Part shown: piece after piece, positions 45,208 through 57,845 of the stretch
Layout: each line of letters opens with the position of its first letter
Position numbering within the stretch: position 1 is the stretch's first letter
DNA from: Mariannaea sp. PMI_226
Lineage: Eukaryota; Ascomycota; Sordariomycetes; Hypocreales; Nectriaceae
Assembly (NCBI GenBank): GCA_024336345.1
Contig: JANFOG010000009.1
Coordinates: 806,001 to 870,000 of the forward strand
DNA length: 64,000 bases
Direction: 5' to 3'
Notes under the pieces: model-generated
Database searches by the model: none
Told to the model about the DNA's origin: nothing
What the model saw: only the letters and a program-made list of their open reading frames with translations
Position numbers and translations under genes: made by a program

Positions 45208-46569
45208 GGTGAAACGATGAGAAGGTACGCGCACAGCTCTGCACAGCGTAAGGCTCCAATTTCAATCTTGATGGTATTTTGCGTGTAGCAATGGTAATGG
45301 CAATGGTAATGGCCAGCCACACAATGGATCGAAGGAGGCGAAGGAGGAGAAGCTCGGAAGTCGGCTTGGTAGTTTCAAATGGGCAATAAGGCGGAGGTTG
45401 CTTAGGGGCTGTGCCGCCAACGATCCCGGTCGTGGGATAACACACGGTTTACGTCACCCTTCTCCTAGGTTTCGAATGCCTCGATGGTCAGGATGGCAAT
45501 TCAGTTCCAAAAGTGCGTATCATTTTCGCGAAATAATTAGGACGTCACAGCCTGATGTTTGGTGTTGGGAGAGCACGGCAGCTGGGGTTCGAAACTCCAA
45601 CAACTCGCTGGGCTGTGGCCTCGTGAGTACTAATGATGGCGCCAAAAACGAGGCTGTTCGGGGAGAATGGAGGAGCCAGCCTGGGTATTTGGCAGTGCGG
45701 GACATCTGCTATTCAGAAGACTCAAGATGTCAGTTTTGAGGGCCGCACACGTGATTATGTGAGTGAGGGGTAGAGCAAAAAAACCAACGAGAAGATGTGA
45801 CTGGGGTTGATCAACAGGGCTTTCATGGATGGATGGCAGTCGGCTGATGATCTATCCGGTCGGCCTATCTCCCTTGTTGGATGGGAAAAGGTACAGAGTA
45901 CAAGGGGGCGACGATGGTTGCTTCCAGCTTTCTTTGGTTTAGTGCGGGGGAGCTGTCCGGCTGCCTGTTATGTATTGGCACGTTTGTGATTGCTGATGAT
46001 GGAGGCAGGCTTCTTGTGGTGCTTTCCCGCAATTTTGGCCCAAGCCATCTTCAGATATGTGAGAAAGTAGGTGCTGCTTTTCATGCCTTCGCGGCCAGGC
46101 CTGGATGGCTGAGGTACCCACGGAACTCACACATAGCAGCAACCAGTAGTGGCAGCAGGCGTCTCCTCCAATCACTTGGCAGGATTAGTGGAAGTGTACA
46201 GTAGAGCGGATACACGATGAGAAATAGGACAGAGCTGAGTGTTTTTATTTTCAAGGAACCGAGAATGACCTCCTTCAAGCAATCCAGTCTTTATTTACCA
46301 TAGAGCGTGAGTATACGAATACAGTCCATCTCCATGTATGACCATGTATGATGACGTCTTTCCCTGAGCTATGACCAGCGAAGTGAAGGTCGCGCTACAA
46401 GATGGTAAAAAAACAAAATACGAAAAGTAATAGGCATTTGAGGATCCATATACGACGACTCATTCACCCTTCCTTTACAGATACGTACAACCAGTATATA
46501 TATGTAGTGCTAGCTGAGCTGGCCGGCTACTTGCTAATCGAAGCAGATAACAAAAAAAAGAATGAACAT
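45208..46569. other. Intergenic between arrestin gene and tRNA-Glu
   Basis: Arrestin promoter at the left, including a 12-bp direct repeat. The remainder holds overlapping short frames without motifs. Confidence 0.5.
45289..45312. repeat. 12-bp direct repeat, two perfect copies
   Basis: CAATGGTAATGG repeated head to tail, 80-105 bp upstream of the arrestin start codon. Confidence 0.9.
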
Positions 46570-46658
46570 CTCCGGTACAGGGAATCGAACCCTGGGCTCC
46601 GCGGTACAAATCTCTCAGTAATGAGAGCGCGAAATGTTAGCCACTACACCATACCGGA
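46570..46658 (-). tRNA. tRNA-Glu(CTC) with 17-nt intron
   Basis: A complete cloverleaf on the minus strand: acceptor TCCGGTA/TACCGGA (7 pairs), D-arm GTGT/ACAT, anticodon stem TCGCG/CGCGG, anticodon CTC, T-stem CAGGG/CCCTG with loop TTCGATT, discriminator G73. The intron follows position 37 and contains GAG, which can pair with the anticodon as eukaryotic tRNA splicing expects. The mature length is 72 nt before CCA addition. Confidence 0.95.
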
Positions 46659-47130
46659 TTGTGATTGGCTATTTGATGGATGCAGGAGATTCTCATTTGG
46701 ATTATCGAGGAATGACACAAACATAGTAAGATAGCGCGCTGCATATTATGAAATGAGTCGTAAACTTAGCAGCATAGAGGTTATGAGCACCATTCATCGA
46801 ATGAAACAAATGGTACAACAAATGTTGAAAACCACACAGCGTACTAGATTGTATGTAGTATGCCTCTCCCTTGGTCAGTCAAGAAAATAAAGCGAGAAAC
46901 ACGACGCGAGGTTGATGCATGTGCTATCAATTGTATTCTTTATCCCCTTGGTTAATTTACTTATATATTGAGCAATAAGACCATCACTACAGTTCCCCTA
47001 GGCAGTCTGACCTTCATCCACTTGAGGGAGAAGTCAGATTAAGCCTTGTTTGGACCGGGTTCTAACTAAACAGAAAAACTCAACATGCAAATATCTAACA
47101 ATTCTAAGTGTCTATTATCAACATCTTCAA
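46659..47130. other. Intergenic
   Basis: 470 bp of AT-rich sequence between tRNA-Glu and the 3' end of the oxoprolinase gene. Nothing recognised. Confidence 0.5.
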
Positions 47131-50100
47131 CTAGTTCCCCGCCGCAATGCTGTGTCTCGTTCCCAGCGACCCGTTGGTCATCAACGACCGCACACCACGC
47201 GGCTCAATGAGCTTTCCTTCAGATGGCCCAGCAGCTCCGTAGCCACCACCTCCAGGTGTGAGGATGATGACGCGGTCGCCAGCGCCAAAGTGAGATGTCT
47301 TTCTGGGTCCCAGAGAAACTTGCCTCGTCGCACCAGTCACAGGATCCTTGCGCACCCAGACGTTCTGGCCTCGCTGGCCATCCTCTCCACCTTCCAAGCC
47401 ATACGGCGCTGTGACTCTTCGGTCTGTCAGAACAGAAACCTGCAGTGGCACGCGAAACTCCATATCGCGGATGCATCCGTCGCCACCTCTGTATAGACCA
47501 GGGCCGCCACTGCCCTTTCGGATGGAAAACTCATGCAAGATAACGGGATATCGCTTCTCCAGAATCTCTGGATCCGTGATGCGAGTGTTTGTCATGTGGG
47601 TGTGCACGGCGCTCGCTCCGTGCCAGCCAGGGCCTGCTCCAGCACCACCGCAGATGGTCTCGTAATAGCCGAAGCCCTTGGTGACTTCACCAGTGACAGG
47701 GTCGGTACCACCGCATCCGAAGCTCAGGTTGTTCATGGTGCCTTGAGAGGCTGCAGCAGCTGAAAATGCGCGGAGGATGAGGTCAGCCACCTTCTGAGAC
47801 GTCTCTGTCGTGCAGCCCACCGTTGCAGCGGTTGGTGAAGGCGACAGGATGGTGTTCTCGGGGCAAATGACCTTGATGGGTCGCAAGCAGCCCTGGTTCA
47901 GAGGAATATCGGCTGAGATCATAGAGCGGAGGCAGTACTAATTTGGATGAGTTAGTGTAAAGTAACAAAATATTACAGAATATGAAGAGGCGACTTACCA
48001 TGATGACAGAGTATGTGCAAGTTGGGGGAGCGTTGAGATTACCGGAATGTTCCAAGCCAGTGCCAGTAAAGTCAAAGACAGCCTCACCAGATTCCTTGTC
48101 AATAGTCACCTTGAGCTTGAAAGGGATGCCATCGTCATTGTACTCCGTCGCCTCAAGTACATTGGAACTGGTGGCAAACGATTTCAACAGCTCGCGGACA
48201 GACTGAGCGGCATTGTCTTGGATAGCATGCATATAAAGTTGAACCACGGGCCAAGAAAACTCTTCAATGAGCGCCCGGATCAGCTCAATACCCTTCTTGT
48301 TGGAGGCAACAGCCGCCTTGAGATCGGCAATGTTCTCGTTCAAAGTTCGCGTTCCACTGCAGCCAGGGTAGGAAGCGGGGACATCATAGAGGTGGTGAAT
48401 GAGCCCCTCCTCGTCGAAAACTCCCTCCTTGATCATCTTGAACGACTCAATGGCAGCACCCTCCTGCCATAGTTCAGTAGAGTTCGGCGGCATCGATCCA
48501 GGCACGATACCACCAATGTCGGCATGATGACCGCGGTTGGCGACAAAGAACAGGATCTCCTTGGGATTCTCCTCGTCATCGAACACGGGAGTAATGGTGG
48601 TGATATCAGGAAGATGAGTGCCGCCAGCCTGGGGATGATTGCTGATAATAACGTCACCTGGCTTGAGCTCGCCAGCCTTGTATAGTTGGGCTTGATAGGC
48701 AATGGCGGTACTCATTGATCCGAGATGGCTTGGTACGTGAGGAGCGTTTGCTACCAGACCGCCATCTGCAGAGAACACAGCGCAAGAGTAGTCCAGGCGC
48801 TCCTTGATATTCACAGAGATGGAAGTCTTCTCCATGGTGTGTCCCATTTGCTCCGCAACAGTCATGAATCGGTGACCGAAGACACTAAGCTGAACTGGAT
48901 CTACCGTTTGAGAGGTGACATTCTGTTGCTCAGACTTCCAGACCTCGAGAATGACATGCTCAGGGAGGATAACGGCTTTGCTGGCATGATCAACGACAAT
49001 AGTCTGGGTCTTGTCAATAATCATGGCAGGTCCAGGGACGTGAGTACCAGGATTGAGCGTGTTAAGCTGGTACACGCTCGTCTGAGTCCATCCGTGCTTG
49101 TCGAAGAAGATGTTGCGTCTGAAGATAGGCGTAGGGATAGGAGTAAGGCTATCGGCCTTGTACTTCTTTAGCCCCTCAAAGGGGTTGGAAATGTTCAGCA
49201 CGCGGGACTTTCCGACGCTTCGAACACGGATATCGTCAATCAAAATGTCACGGCTCTGAGAGAAACCAAATTCTTGGGAATGTCTGGACGTGAAAGCCGC
49301 TCCAAAGTCGGCCATGTTCTCAGGGAGGGGGATCATTAGCGATGTGTCGCTACCCTGGTATCTCATATTGAGGAAACACTCGTGTTCAATTGATTCAGCA
49401 CCGAAGCCCTGAGCGCCCAAACCCTCAGCACCGCGTGATGACAGAGCGTTCAACCGGGCCGTGAGTTCATCCAAAACATTCTCTGAGAATATCAGGGTAG
49501 CAGGCTCTTGATTCTCAACAACAACGTCAGCGAGAGCCATGCCGTAGGCTGATAGGATACTAGAGTATCGAGGGAGGATTGCCTGCTTGATTCCAAGGTC
49601 TCGCGCAATGAAGACAGCGTGCTGGCCGCCGGCACCGCCAAAGCATCCTAGGTTGTGGCTGGCAGCGCCATATCCACGACCCTCACTCAGAGTGCGAATG
49701 GGTCTGGTCATAGTGGCATTGGCAATGGACAGGAAGCCAAGAGCAAGGCTTTCAGGTGTGAAAAGCTCGCCCTGGCCATCCTTTTCCTTATTGACGGTCT
49801 CCGTCAAGGCTGCAAACTTGGCCTTGACAATATCAAGGTCCAGCCGACGAGGGAAGAAGTCAGGGATAATTCTGCCGAGCAGGAAGTTTGCATCGGTGAC
49901 AGTCAGGGGACCACCCTTTCCGTAACATGCCGGACCTGGGTTTGCACCAGCACTCTCTGGACCGACCTTGAGAAGACCGTTCTCCCACGAAAGAACGGAG
50001 CCACCGCCGGCAGCTACGGTATTGATATCTAGTTGTGGTGTTTGAATAGTGACTTCTGCAATAGTACTCTCAAAAATGTGCTCCAAGGCACCAGAGTATC

Positions 50101-51173
50101 TCGCAACATCTGTGCTAGTACCACCCTGAATTACAGGTTAGCAACTCTAAGATCTTGGCAGAGAGAAAAAAAGGGGCGGAAATATATCTACTTACCATAT
50201 CAAAACCCAATACTGGAGTTCCATCAGATGGGTGGTAGCATGTCCTTGACAAACCAACAACACCTCCAGCAGGGCCGCTCAGTACGCCTCTTAGGCCGGT
50301 AAAGCGTCTCCAACTCGTCAAGCCACCATCGGATTGACAGATAAGCAACTTGTTAGCGCTCTCGTCCTCCAACTGACCCTTGAAGCCCTTTCGGAAACTT
50401 TCAAGATAGGCGTAGGTCATGGGAGTGAGGTAGGCATCGGCCACGGCAGACTGGCTGCGAGGTACAAACTTGGCCATGGATTGAAGGACTGAGGAGGCAG
50501 AAACCTTGAATCCCATCTCTTCAGCGAGAGACTTGACGCAAAGCTCGTGCTCGGGGTAGGCGTAGGAGTGCATGAAGCCAATGGCGACATTCTCGAAACC
50601 CTGGGCTTTCAGGGCCTCAAGATCAGATCGAACGGCGTCCAGGTCTGGCTTGCGCATGATTCTGACCACTTCTCCCGTTTGACCCATTACCAGCGCTGGG
50701 TCTGACTCGACATCGATGGGCTTCGGATCTGGGTCCTCACTAAAGCTCTCAATCGTGATGCGCTCGTCAACTTCTACAACTGTCTCATAGAGTTGCTCCA
50801 GTCGTCGCACAGACAAATCAAACAAGTCTGGTCGAGTCTGGTTTCCGATAAGGAGGATATCTCGGAAGCCCTTGGTCGTCAAGAAGGCGACCCGATCGCC
50901 TTTTCGTTCTAGCAGAGCGTTTGTCGCTACTGTGGTACCCATGCGAATAGACTCGATTGGTTCTAAATCAAGCTGAGATCCTCTGGGTATCGATGTGCCT
51001 GTGGCAATCTCAAGAATCTGTCGGATGCACTCAGTAGGTGCGTCATCGTATTCATCGGGGCACACGGAGAGTGTCTTGAACACGACATGTTCCTCTCGTC
51101 CCGGGATCTCTGCCCAAGCATCTGTGAATGTTCCACCACGGTCAATGGCGATGCGGATACCCTTGGAGGCCAT
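47131..51173 (-). CDS. OXP1: 5-oxoprolinase (ATP-hydrolysing), HyuA/HyuB fusion
   Basis: Three exons on the minus strand: 51173-50196, 50125-47999 and 47937-47131. Introns are 70 nt (GTAAGT...TTCAG) and 61 nt (GTAAGT...TTAG), both phase 0. Product 1303 aa, the usual full length. The N-terminus has the hydantoinase-A/acetone-carboxylase fold ([35 protein letters not shown]); across the first intron lies [16 protein letters not shown]. The C-terminal hydantoinase-B half begins near residue 770 ([19 protein letters not shown]) and includes [21 protein letters not shown]. It opens 5-oxo-L-proline to glutamate with ATP in the cytosol, in glutathione turnover. It is divergent from a Zn2Cys6 gene that is followed by a Dal5-type carrier. 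A related cyclic-amide substrate cannot be excluded. Confidence 0.95.
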
Positions 51174-52251
51174 TCTGAGAAATGTATGCAGGAAAATCAA
51201 TTGGGCAAGAAAATGATTGAAAGGCAGAGGGAATCAGAGGGAATCAAAATTGAAGGAATGGAGAAGTTTGGAGCCTGTGATGAAGAGATAGAGGAGAGGA
51301 GGAGGAAGAGACAGGGATGGATGTAATATACACAACCAGCGTCCTTGAGGCTTTGATGCGGATAGGGAGATGTTTGTGAGGGTTGATGCGATCAAGGAGT
51401 TATTATACACAAGAGCATCATGTAGTTTCAATTGATGTTACGAATGAAAAATACCCCAGGTCCAAGAGTCCCATTGTGCGGAGGAAAGCCATTACCCCAG
51501 GCTCATTTTCGCCCTGGTCATCATCAAATCCATCAGAGCATTCTCATCGGCAATGTGCGACGATGCCGAGTGTTTTCGGCAACGAAAATGGGATTGCCAC
51601 TCGGCAACTTTGGACTTACCGAGCCGAATCAGCCCCGAAGTATTAGGCGTTTTTCTATCGCAAAAATAATCCAGTGAGAACCCATGACTCAGGAAGCTGG
51701 TACGATAACATGGCATCAGCTGGGATCCAACCAGATCACGGCCCCGTCATTCTCTCCACCGCTTATCATTGAAATCTTGTATCTCGTGTATCTTTCTGCA
51801 GATATTGATGCCGCTTTCAGGGGTATCTTTGCTTGAACTGCACACTCAATTACACCCAAATGTCCCGATCCTGGGGTGCGGGACCGGGAATACTCGAGCT
51901 GAGCTAGTCTAGGACGCTACGTCGCTACGCCTCATCCTATCAGACTATCGAGGGTGTCATAAGATCATCTGTTAGGCTAACATGTATTGCTATCCCAGCA
52001 CACCAACTCCACTTGTCATTATTCATGTCGCGTGGGCCGCCTGGAGTTATCAACTTCGCGCATTCCTTTCTCTCCCCCAGAACAATCTCCACATAACTCC
52101 GTGCTTCGGATGCATCAACGCAAGTCAAGCAAGCCATCAGTTCTCCTCCCCCATACCCCAGACTCATCTTGGGCCCAGGACCATTTCCCAGTATCATGGT
52201 ATTGTTTGTAAATAGTGTCAAGTAAACCCTTGACCTGCCCCACATTCAACG
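51174..52251. promoter_or_regulatory. Divergent promoter, oxoprolinase / Zn2Cys6 regulator
   Basis: 1078 bp between opposed starts. The first 150 bp are purine-rich on the plus strand, i.e. a C/T-rich leader for the oxoprolinase. Seven HGATAR sites (GATA-factor consensus) occur at 51286, 51655, 51703, 51763, 51937, 51945 and 52047 on either strand, against about three expected by chance in equal-base DNA. This hints at nitrogen (AreA/NIT2-type) control. Confidence 0.45.
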
Positions 52252-54614
52252 ATGAGCTCTCAGACCCCTCGACGGCGAATGAGATTGTTGGCAGCGTGAG
52301 TGTCCTCGTTGCTGTGCCCTCTATTGAACATGCGCTGAGATGCTGCTTCACCAGTTGCCATAGATGCCATTTGCACAAAATCAAGTGCTCAGGAAACCGC
52401 CCATGTCAATCATGCGTCTCTTCGAATGAAGCTGGCAATTGTCAGTTTCCGGCCAAAGAACGAAAGGTTACAGTGCCCGAGAGGTATGTTGCAGGCTTCC
52501 GACATTGGATGTCTCGATTTATTGACTCGTCTTTTTTTTATTTAAAGCTATCTGAGGAAACTCGAAGCAGACAGCAAGCGACTGGAGAGACTCACACAGC
52601 AGAATCCAACTCCTGTGAGCCAGCGAGCCACTCCATCAATCGACAATGAGGACAACTCTCCAGTCCTCTCTCCAGAGGAGAGCAACATGCTTAACCCTCT
52701 CTTCGACGGCCAGCCGGAAAATTTAGTTCACGAACGTGCATCTCAGCCAGGCTTTATTGGCGAAGCTTCCTGTGCAGCTTTTAGCAATCGGCTCCTACAA
52801 TGTCTTGACGATACATACACACCCTCCACAGCCGGATTTTCAAATTACTATCGAGTTGATTTTGATATTCGAGTCGGCATAGACCAAAGAAACGACCTCC
52901 CAGAAAGGATGCACGCTAAACTGCTGCTCAATGTTGCGAGGCGCTTCATTGGAAATTATCACCCTCTTTTTCTTGAAGTGTCTTTCATGAGAGAAATTGA
53001 CGCGGTGTATCGAAGGGAAGTCTCTCCGTCTACTCTTTGGATGTGCAAATTTTACGCCTTGATGGCGCTGGGGGAAATCTATACAAATCGTAGAGGCGTG
53101 GGTGACAATAGAGTGCCTGGTACGGACTACTACGTAAGGGCTGTGAACATGTTACGAGAAGCGTACGAAGAGCCCTCCTTGCTACAAGTCGAGGTTTTGA
53201 CGTTACTGGTGAGAGATATACCCAACGGAGCCTTTGGTTTCGCTTCCACGAAGAACAAATCACTCACAAGTGTTCCATAGGCATGGTCATCTAACATTCT
53301 GGGTCGCGTCCGAACCGCATTCTGCTACATTGGCACGGCTATGAGGTTGGCAACAAGTATGGGAATGCACCGATCAGCTTCCAATCTAACCACCCTAACT
53401 CCCGTTGAACGAGAGTGCCGCCGACGCACCTGGTGGGTGCTGTACTTCTTCGAACGCTTCTCTGCCTCGAAGTTGGGGCAACCTGTCACACTGCGAGACG
53501 ATGACATCGATGTCGAACTCCCCAGTATGGAGGGTTTGACGGAGGAAGAGAGGGCTGAGTTTCTTGATCCTCTGCCAATCGTCACAAACATTAAGCTCGC
53601 TCGCATTATTGGCAACATCTGTGAGTGACTTTGATATTCTCTTTTCCTATTCTGTCGTTATTTGGATTGAAATATGAACATTGGCTGACTTCTCTCACTT
53701 CAGTGACCGATATCTACGGTATCCCTAAAAGCACGAGCGGCTTGTGTATACATCGAGTGCACGGTATCCTCAAGCAACTTCGAGAGTGGCACGACGCACT
53801 ACCACCAGGGATGCGAGTCAATGAGAACGGTACACCCCGAACTGTTGCGAGCCTCCATTTAGCCTACAACCAATGCATAATTCAAACAACCCGACCGGTC
53901 CTGTTATACCTCTTCAAAGCCCAGTTTCAACTCGGTCACAAGAAAACTGCTTCGCCTAGTGAGCAGAAGCAGAGTTTCTCATCGATAACACTCGCCCTCG
54001 CAGAGAGCTGCATCCACGCGGCGCAGGCGTCGAGTCGTATCGCCGAGAGTCTGTTCCTGAACGGCGCACTCGCGACGTTTGGGTACTGGGATGCACATCA
54101 CTTCTTCTCGGCGGCTTTGATTCTCATCATGTCAGCGGTCATGAACCCGGCAGTCACTACGTCTGACGCGCTTGAGACGCTGCTGAGTATTCTGCGGTCG
54201 ATTAAAAAAGACGGAAACGTGCCCTCTGTCGACTTCTGCGAAAGGCTATCCCATATACAGGCACGCGTAGCCAGCCTCAGGGTAATGGGCCAGGCGGAAG
54301 GTGAGCTTCCAGTACGAGCTACAATCAACGAGGGTCGAATGAATCCTGGTGGACCTGCATCAGCAACACCAAATGCTATTGAGGCAGATAATATGCAATC
54401 TTTTCAAATGACAATGGGTACACACAACCGCGCGGGTGCGGATGGGCCATCTATCAACTATGGAACTTTGGACATTCTCGGTAACCACCTAATCGGAAGT
54501 TTCTTGGATGACAGTCGAGGGCCATGGCCAGATGCCCTATTTTCAGAGGACGGAACACTGAAAGAATTTCCTTCGGAAATTGAGGAACCGTTTTTGTTCC
54601 ACACGCAATATTAA
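52252..54614 (+). CDS. Zn2Cys6 transcription factor with MHR domain
   Basis: Five exons: 52252-52295, 52355-52483, 52548-53208, 53281-53620 and 53704-54614. Introns are 59, 64, 72 and 83 nt, all frame-consistent. Product 694 aa. The start MSSQTPRRRMRLLAA is joined across intron 1 to the zinc cluster C16-x2-C19-x6-C26-x5-C32-x2-C35-x8-C44, which has a longer last spacing. Intron 2 restores VPESYLRKLEADSKRLERL, the usual coiled-coil linker. The middle homology domain contains MALGEIYTNRR and, across intron 3, FCYIGTAMRLATSMGMHRSA, then the typical RRRTWWVLYFFERF. It is nuclear. Its position between the oxoprolinase and a Dal5-like carrier suggests it controls one or both. Confidence 0.9.
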
Positions 54615-55738
54615 GCTAAATTTCCTGTGTTTGTTCAGCTTTGGGTTTTTTTTGGGTGTCTTTTTTTTTCTGCAGGAATGACGATATGATCAGGATATGC
54701 CGTCCTATGCTATGCTAGCTATGAACTCGAGTCAGGAATATGTTTTACGATATTTAAGCCCAAGATAATGATTATTTATACATGACAGATCATGCGGGTG
54801 AGCTTTGATGGGTGAATGCTTCAAGAGCATCCAACGCAAATAGATGCTGTAATTATTACTTAATGCTATCCGTCTTTATCCCGGAGGCCCCCTTTCGTTA
54901 CCGATCAGATCTTTCGGACAAGAGAAGACGACGGTGATGATTGTAATCAAACTCGGCAAGTCTTCGACGTCTGCATGCCTGTCTCAAAGCCATCAACACC
55001 ATCTGTGATTGGTCGGGTAGGTAACATACAAAGTTCTGTACAGCAGAATATCGGTATTGTCGACGTTCCCGAGCGTTCGCTACGATACTAGTCTAATCTG
55101 TTGAGCATTTACCTTCTTGTGCTGCTCGGCAATGAGGAATCTGGTGCAAAAGCCGGGGATCTGCAGTCAGCTACTGTTTCGGGTAACCCACGACGGGGTC
55201 CATCAGCGCAAAACAGTGGGCTGGAGTCGGCATCGCCAGAGTTGCCGAAGTCAGTCCTGGCCTGGGCACTGGCGGTAACCTGTGGCCTAGCCGAGCCCTA
55301 GATTTCGACCTTCCCAAGAGAGAACCCGCTAACGTAGAGGTTGCGTGGAAAAGCATGCAGAGAGGCTTACTTTGGTGGGCCGATCCGCCTGTTACACGAT
55401 TCATTCGCCGCCGCCTTTCGTGTGCCTTGTCGCACCCATGATTGATTATCTTTCTCGAGACGGGCATTATCATCGTCACCTTGTTCATAGTCCCAGAATC
55501 CATGCGACTCTTCTCCACATCCGGGGTAAGAAAGATAGCGGAGTTCAAGTCCGTGAGACATCCATCTTCTTAAATTGACGTGATCGGCCACTTTTTCCCC
55601 AAACATTCCATCTATCATCCAATACGATCTCGGTCAAGTATTGGGTCGATATTTGCCCCCCCTCTAAATCTCTGATTCCATATCAAGCGACAAGACCTCT
55701 TCTTTCAACAAGCCGGTTAACCTCTGCTTGTTGCCGCA
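54615..55738. other. Intergenic, promoter of the Dal5-type carrier
   Basis: T-rich 3' flank of the regulator (T8-T9 tracts near 54645-54670), then about 1 kb without a supportable gene. C/T-rich leader at 55660-55738. Confidence 0.5.
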
Positions 55739-57309
55739 ATGGCTACACAGACAGATCCTCCTCCACCAGAGTCTCTCAACATGGTCGACATCTCGGACAA
55801 GAACATTGGCAAGGACATTGAGAACACTCCAGTTGATCATCAAGATGACATCTATATCGATGAAGAAGCCGAGAAAAAGCTTCTCCGCAAGCTCGATCTC
55901 TGGATTGTCCCTCCGGTGATGCTTCTATACCTCCTCAGTTTCCTCGACCGTGTCAACGTTGGCAACGCTCGCCTCTACGGTCTCGAGGAAGACCTTGGCC
56001 TCAAGGGAAATCAATACCAAACCGCCGTTTCCATTCTCTTCGTCACCTATATTCTGTCGGAACTTCCGTCTAACTTGGTCATCAAGCATTTTACTCCCTC
56101 CCGTTGGCTGTCCTTCATTACTACGGCGTGGGGCATTGTAGCTACTTTGACTGGAATTGTGCAGAGCTATGGAGGACTCATCGCTTGTCGTGTGATTCTC
56201 GGCGCGCTCGAGGGCGGTCTGTTCCCTGGCTTGACCATTTACCTCACCATGTTCTACACGAAGCGCGAATACGCCCTGAGAATCGGATATCTCTTTGTCT
56301 CCGCTGCCATCGCCGGTTCTATTGGTGGATTGATTGCCTATGGCGTTGGTTTCATGGATGGTGTTGCCGGACTCAGAGGTTGGAGGTGGATCATTATCCT
56401 TGAAGGCATCCCTACCTTTGTTCTTGGTATCGCCATCTGGTGGTGGTTGGCGGACAGCCCTGAGACGGCCCATTATCTTACTCCAGAGGAGCGCGAACTT
56501 ATCCAGGCTCGTATGCGTCGACAGGTTGGCCACACTAAGTCATCAGACCAGTTTCACAAGAAGGATGTGTATGAGGGTCTCAAAGACTGGAAGATCTGGC
56601 TCTTCTGTATTGGCCAATTCGGTGGTGACACTATCCTCTACGGTTATTCGACTTTCCTGCCCACTATCATCCGTGGTCTCGGCAAATGGAGCTCCGCTGA
56701 GGTCCAGGCTCTTACCATCCCCTGTTACGCTTTGGGTGCCATTAGCTATCTTGTCATGGCCTACCTCTCTGACCGCACGCAACGCCGCGCCGTGTTTGTA
56801 GTCGGCGGCGGTCTTGTCTGCACAACTGGTTATGCTATCCTTACTAGCACTGCCTCCGGAAATGTCAAGTACTTTGGCTGCTTCCTTGCTGCCATTGGCC
56901 TCTACGTTGTTGTTGGTATCCCGCTTGCTTGGCTTCCTAGCAACAACCCCCGTTATGGTAAACGTACAGTCGCAACTGGCCTTCAGTTGACGATCGGTAA
57001 TTTGGCGGGAATCCCGGCTCCATTTGTAAGTCTACTCTGAATGATCTATTTGTTGGAACAAGGCAGCGTCTGACTTTGACTTAATAGTTGTACCCAACCG
57101 CAGATGGCCCTCGCTTCATCAAGGGACATGCCGTGTCTATGGCTCTTGTTGCTATGTCCTCGGCTCTCTATCTTGTGTTCTGGCTCTGGTTCCGCCACAA
57201 GAACCAGCGAAAACTTGCTGGCAAGGAGGACTATAAGGTTCAAGGCATGCAGCAGGAAGAGATTGAAGAAATGGGAGAGCACAACCCTCGCTTCCTGTAC
57301 ACATACTAA
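55739..57309 (+). CDS. MFS carrier, Dal5/anion:cation symporter family
   Basis: Two exons, 55739-57025 and 57088-57309; the 62-nt intron has donor GTAAGT and acceptor AATAG, phase 0. Product 502 aa. Twelve hydrophobic segments. Family signatures: KLDLWIVPPVMLLYLLSFLD at the first helix with DRVNVGNARLYGLEEDL following, ILSELPSNLVIKHFTPSRWL, GALEGGLFPGLTIYLTMFY, and C-terminal ATGLQLTIGNLAGIPAPF. Relatives import allantoate, small carboxylates, vitamins or dipeptides with protons at the plasma membrane. The location next to a regulator and 4.6 kb from 5-oxoprolinase makes a cyclic amide or a nitrogenous acid a reasonable substrate guess, not a demonstrated one. Confidence 0.93.
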
Positions 57310-57845
57310 AGCACAGGCATGGAAGTGACGTTGGATAATTAATGTCACTATTTTAGGTAGTTTCTGATTCGTTTGCAATTATTATCTTAGATATTGTTTT
57401 TTGGGGAGTTTGCGTGTTGTAAATAAGAAGAAGGTTTTAACACAGGAATTTTTTGCACGATACTTGAAATCGATTCATGTTGGGCTGCAGTTTTGGCTTA
57501 GTGTGCTCACCCTGCCTTGCTTGACGACCGACCCTGGCAACAGCACCAGCTCATAAAGGGGCTATCAAAACGTCATTTACACGATTTCTGCTCAATTTGG
57601 TCGCTAAACTTTTGGTGGCGTTGATAGACACAGAAAAGGGGACCACAAAGCTGGATGTTTTAGTAATTACATCATTGGAGCGCTTCCATTGCGTTGCAGT
57701 GCGTCATCATTTTGTCCCCGACTGATTGATCCGATGATTGCCAAGACTACATAAAGACAACAGGGGATTGTACATGACCGGATATCGTACTACATATTGA
57801 CTGTAAAAATACCTTTTAAATCCAAAATTAATCACCTACTACAAA
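57310..57845. other. Intergenic
   Basis: 536 bp between two plus-strand genes: AT-rich 3' flank then promoter. No specific element identified. Confidence 0.5.

Noticed and set aside
45580..45600. GGGTTCGAAACTCC, resembling a tRNA T-arm
   Set aside because: No acceptor, D or anticodon stems around it.
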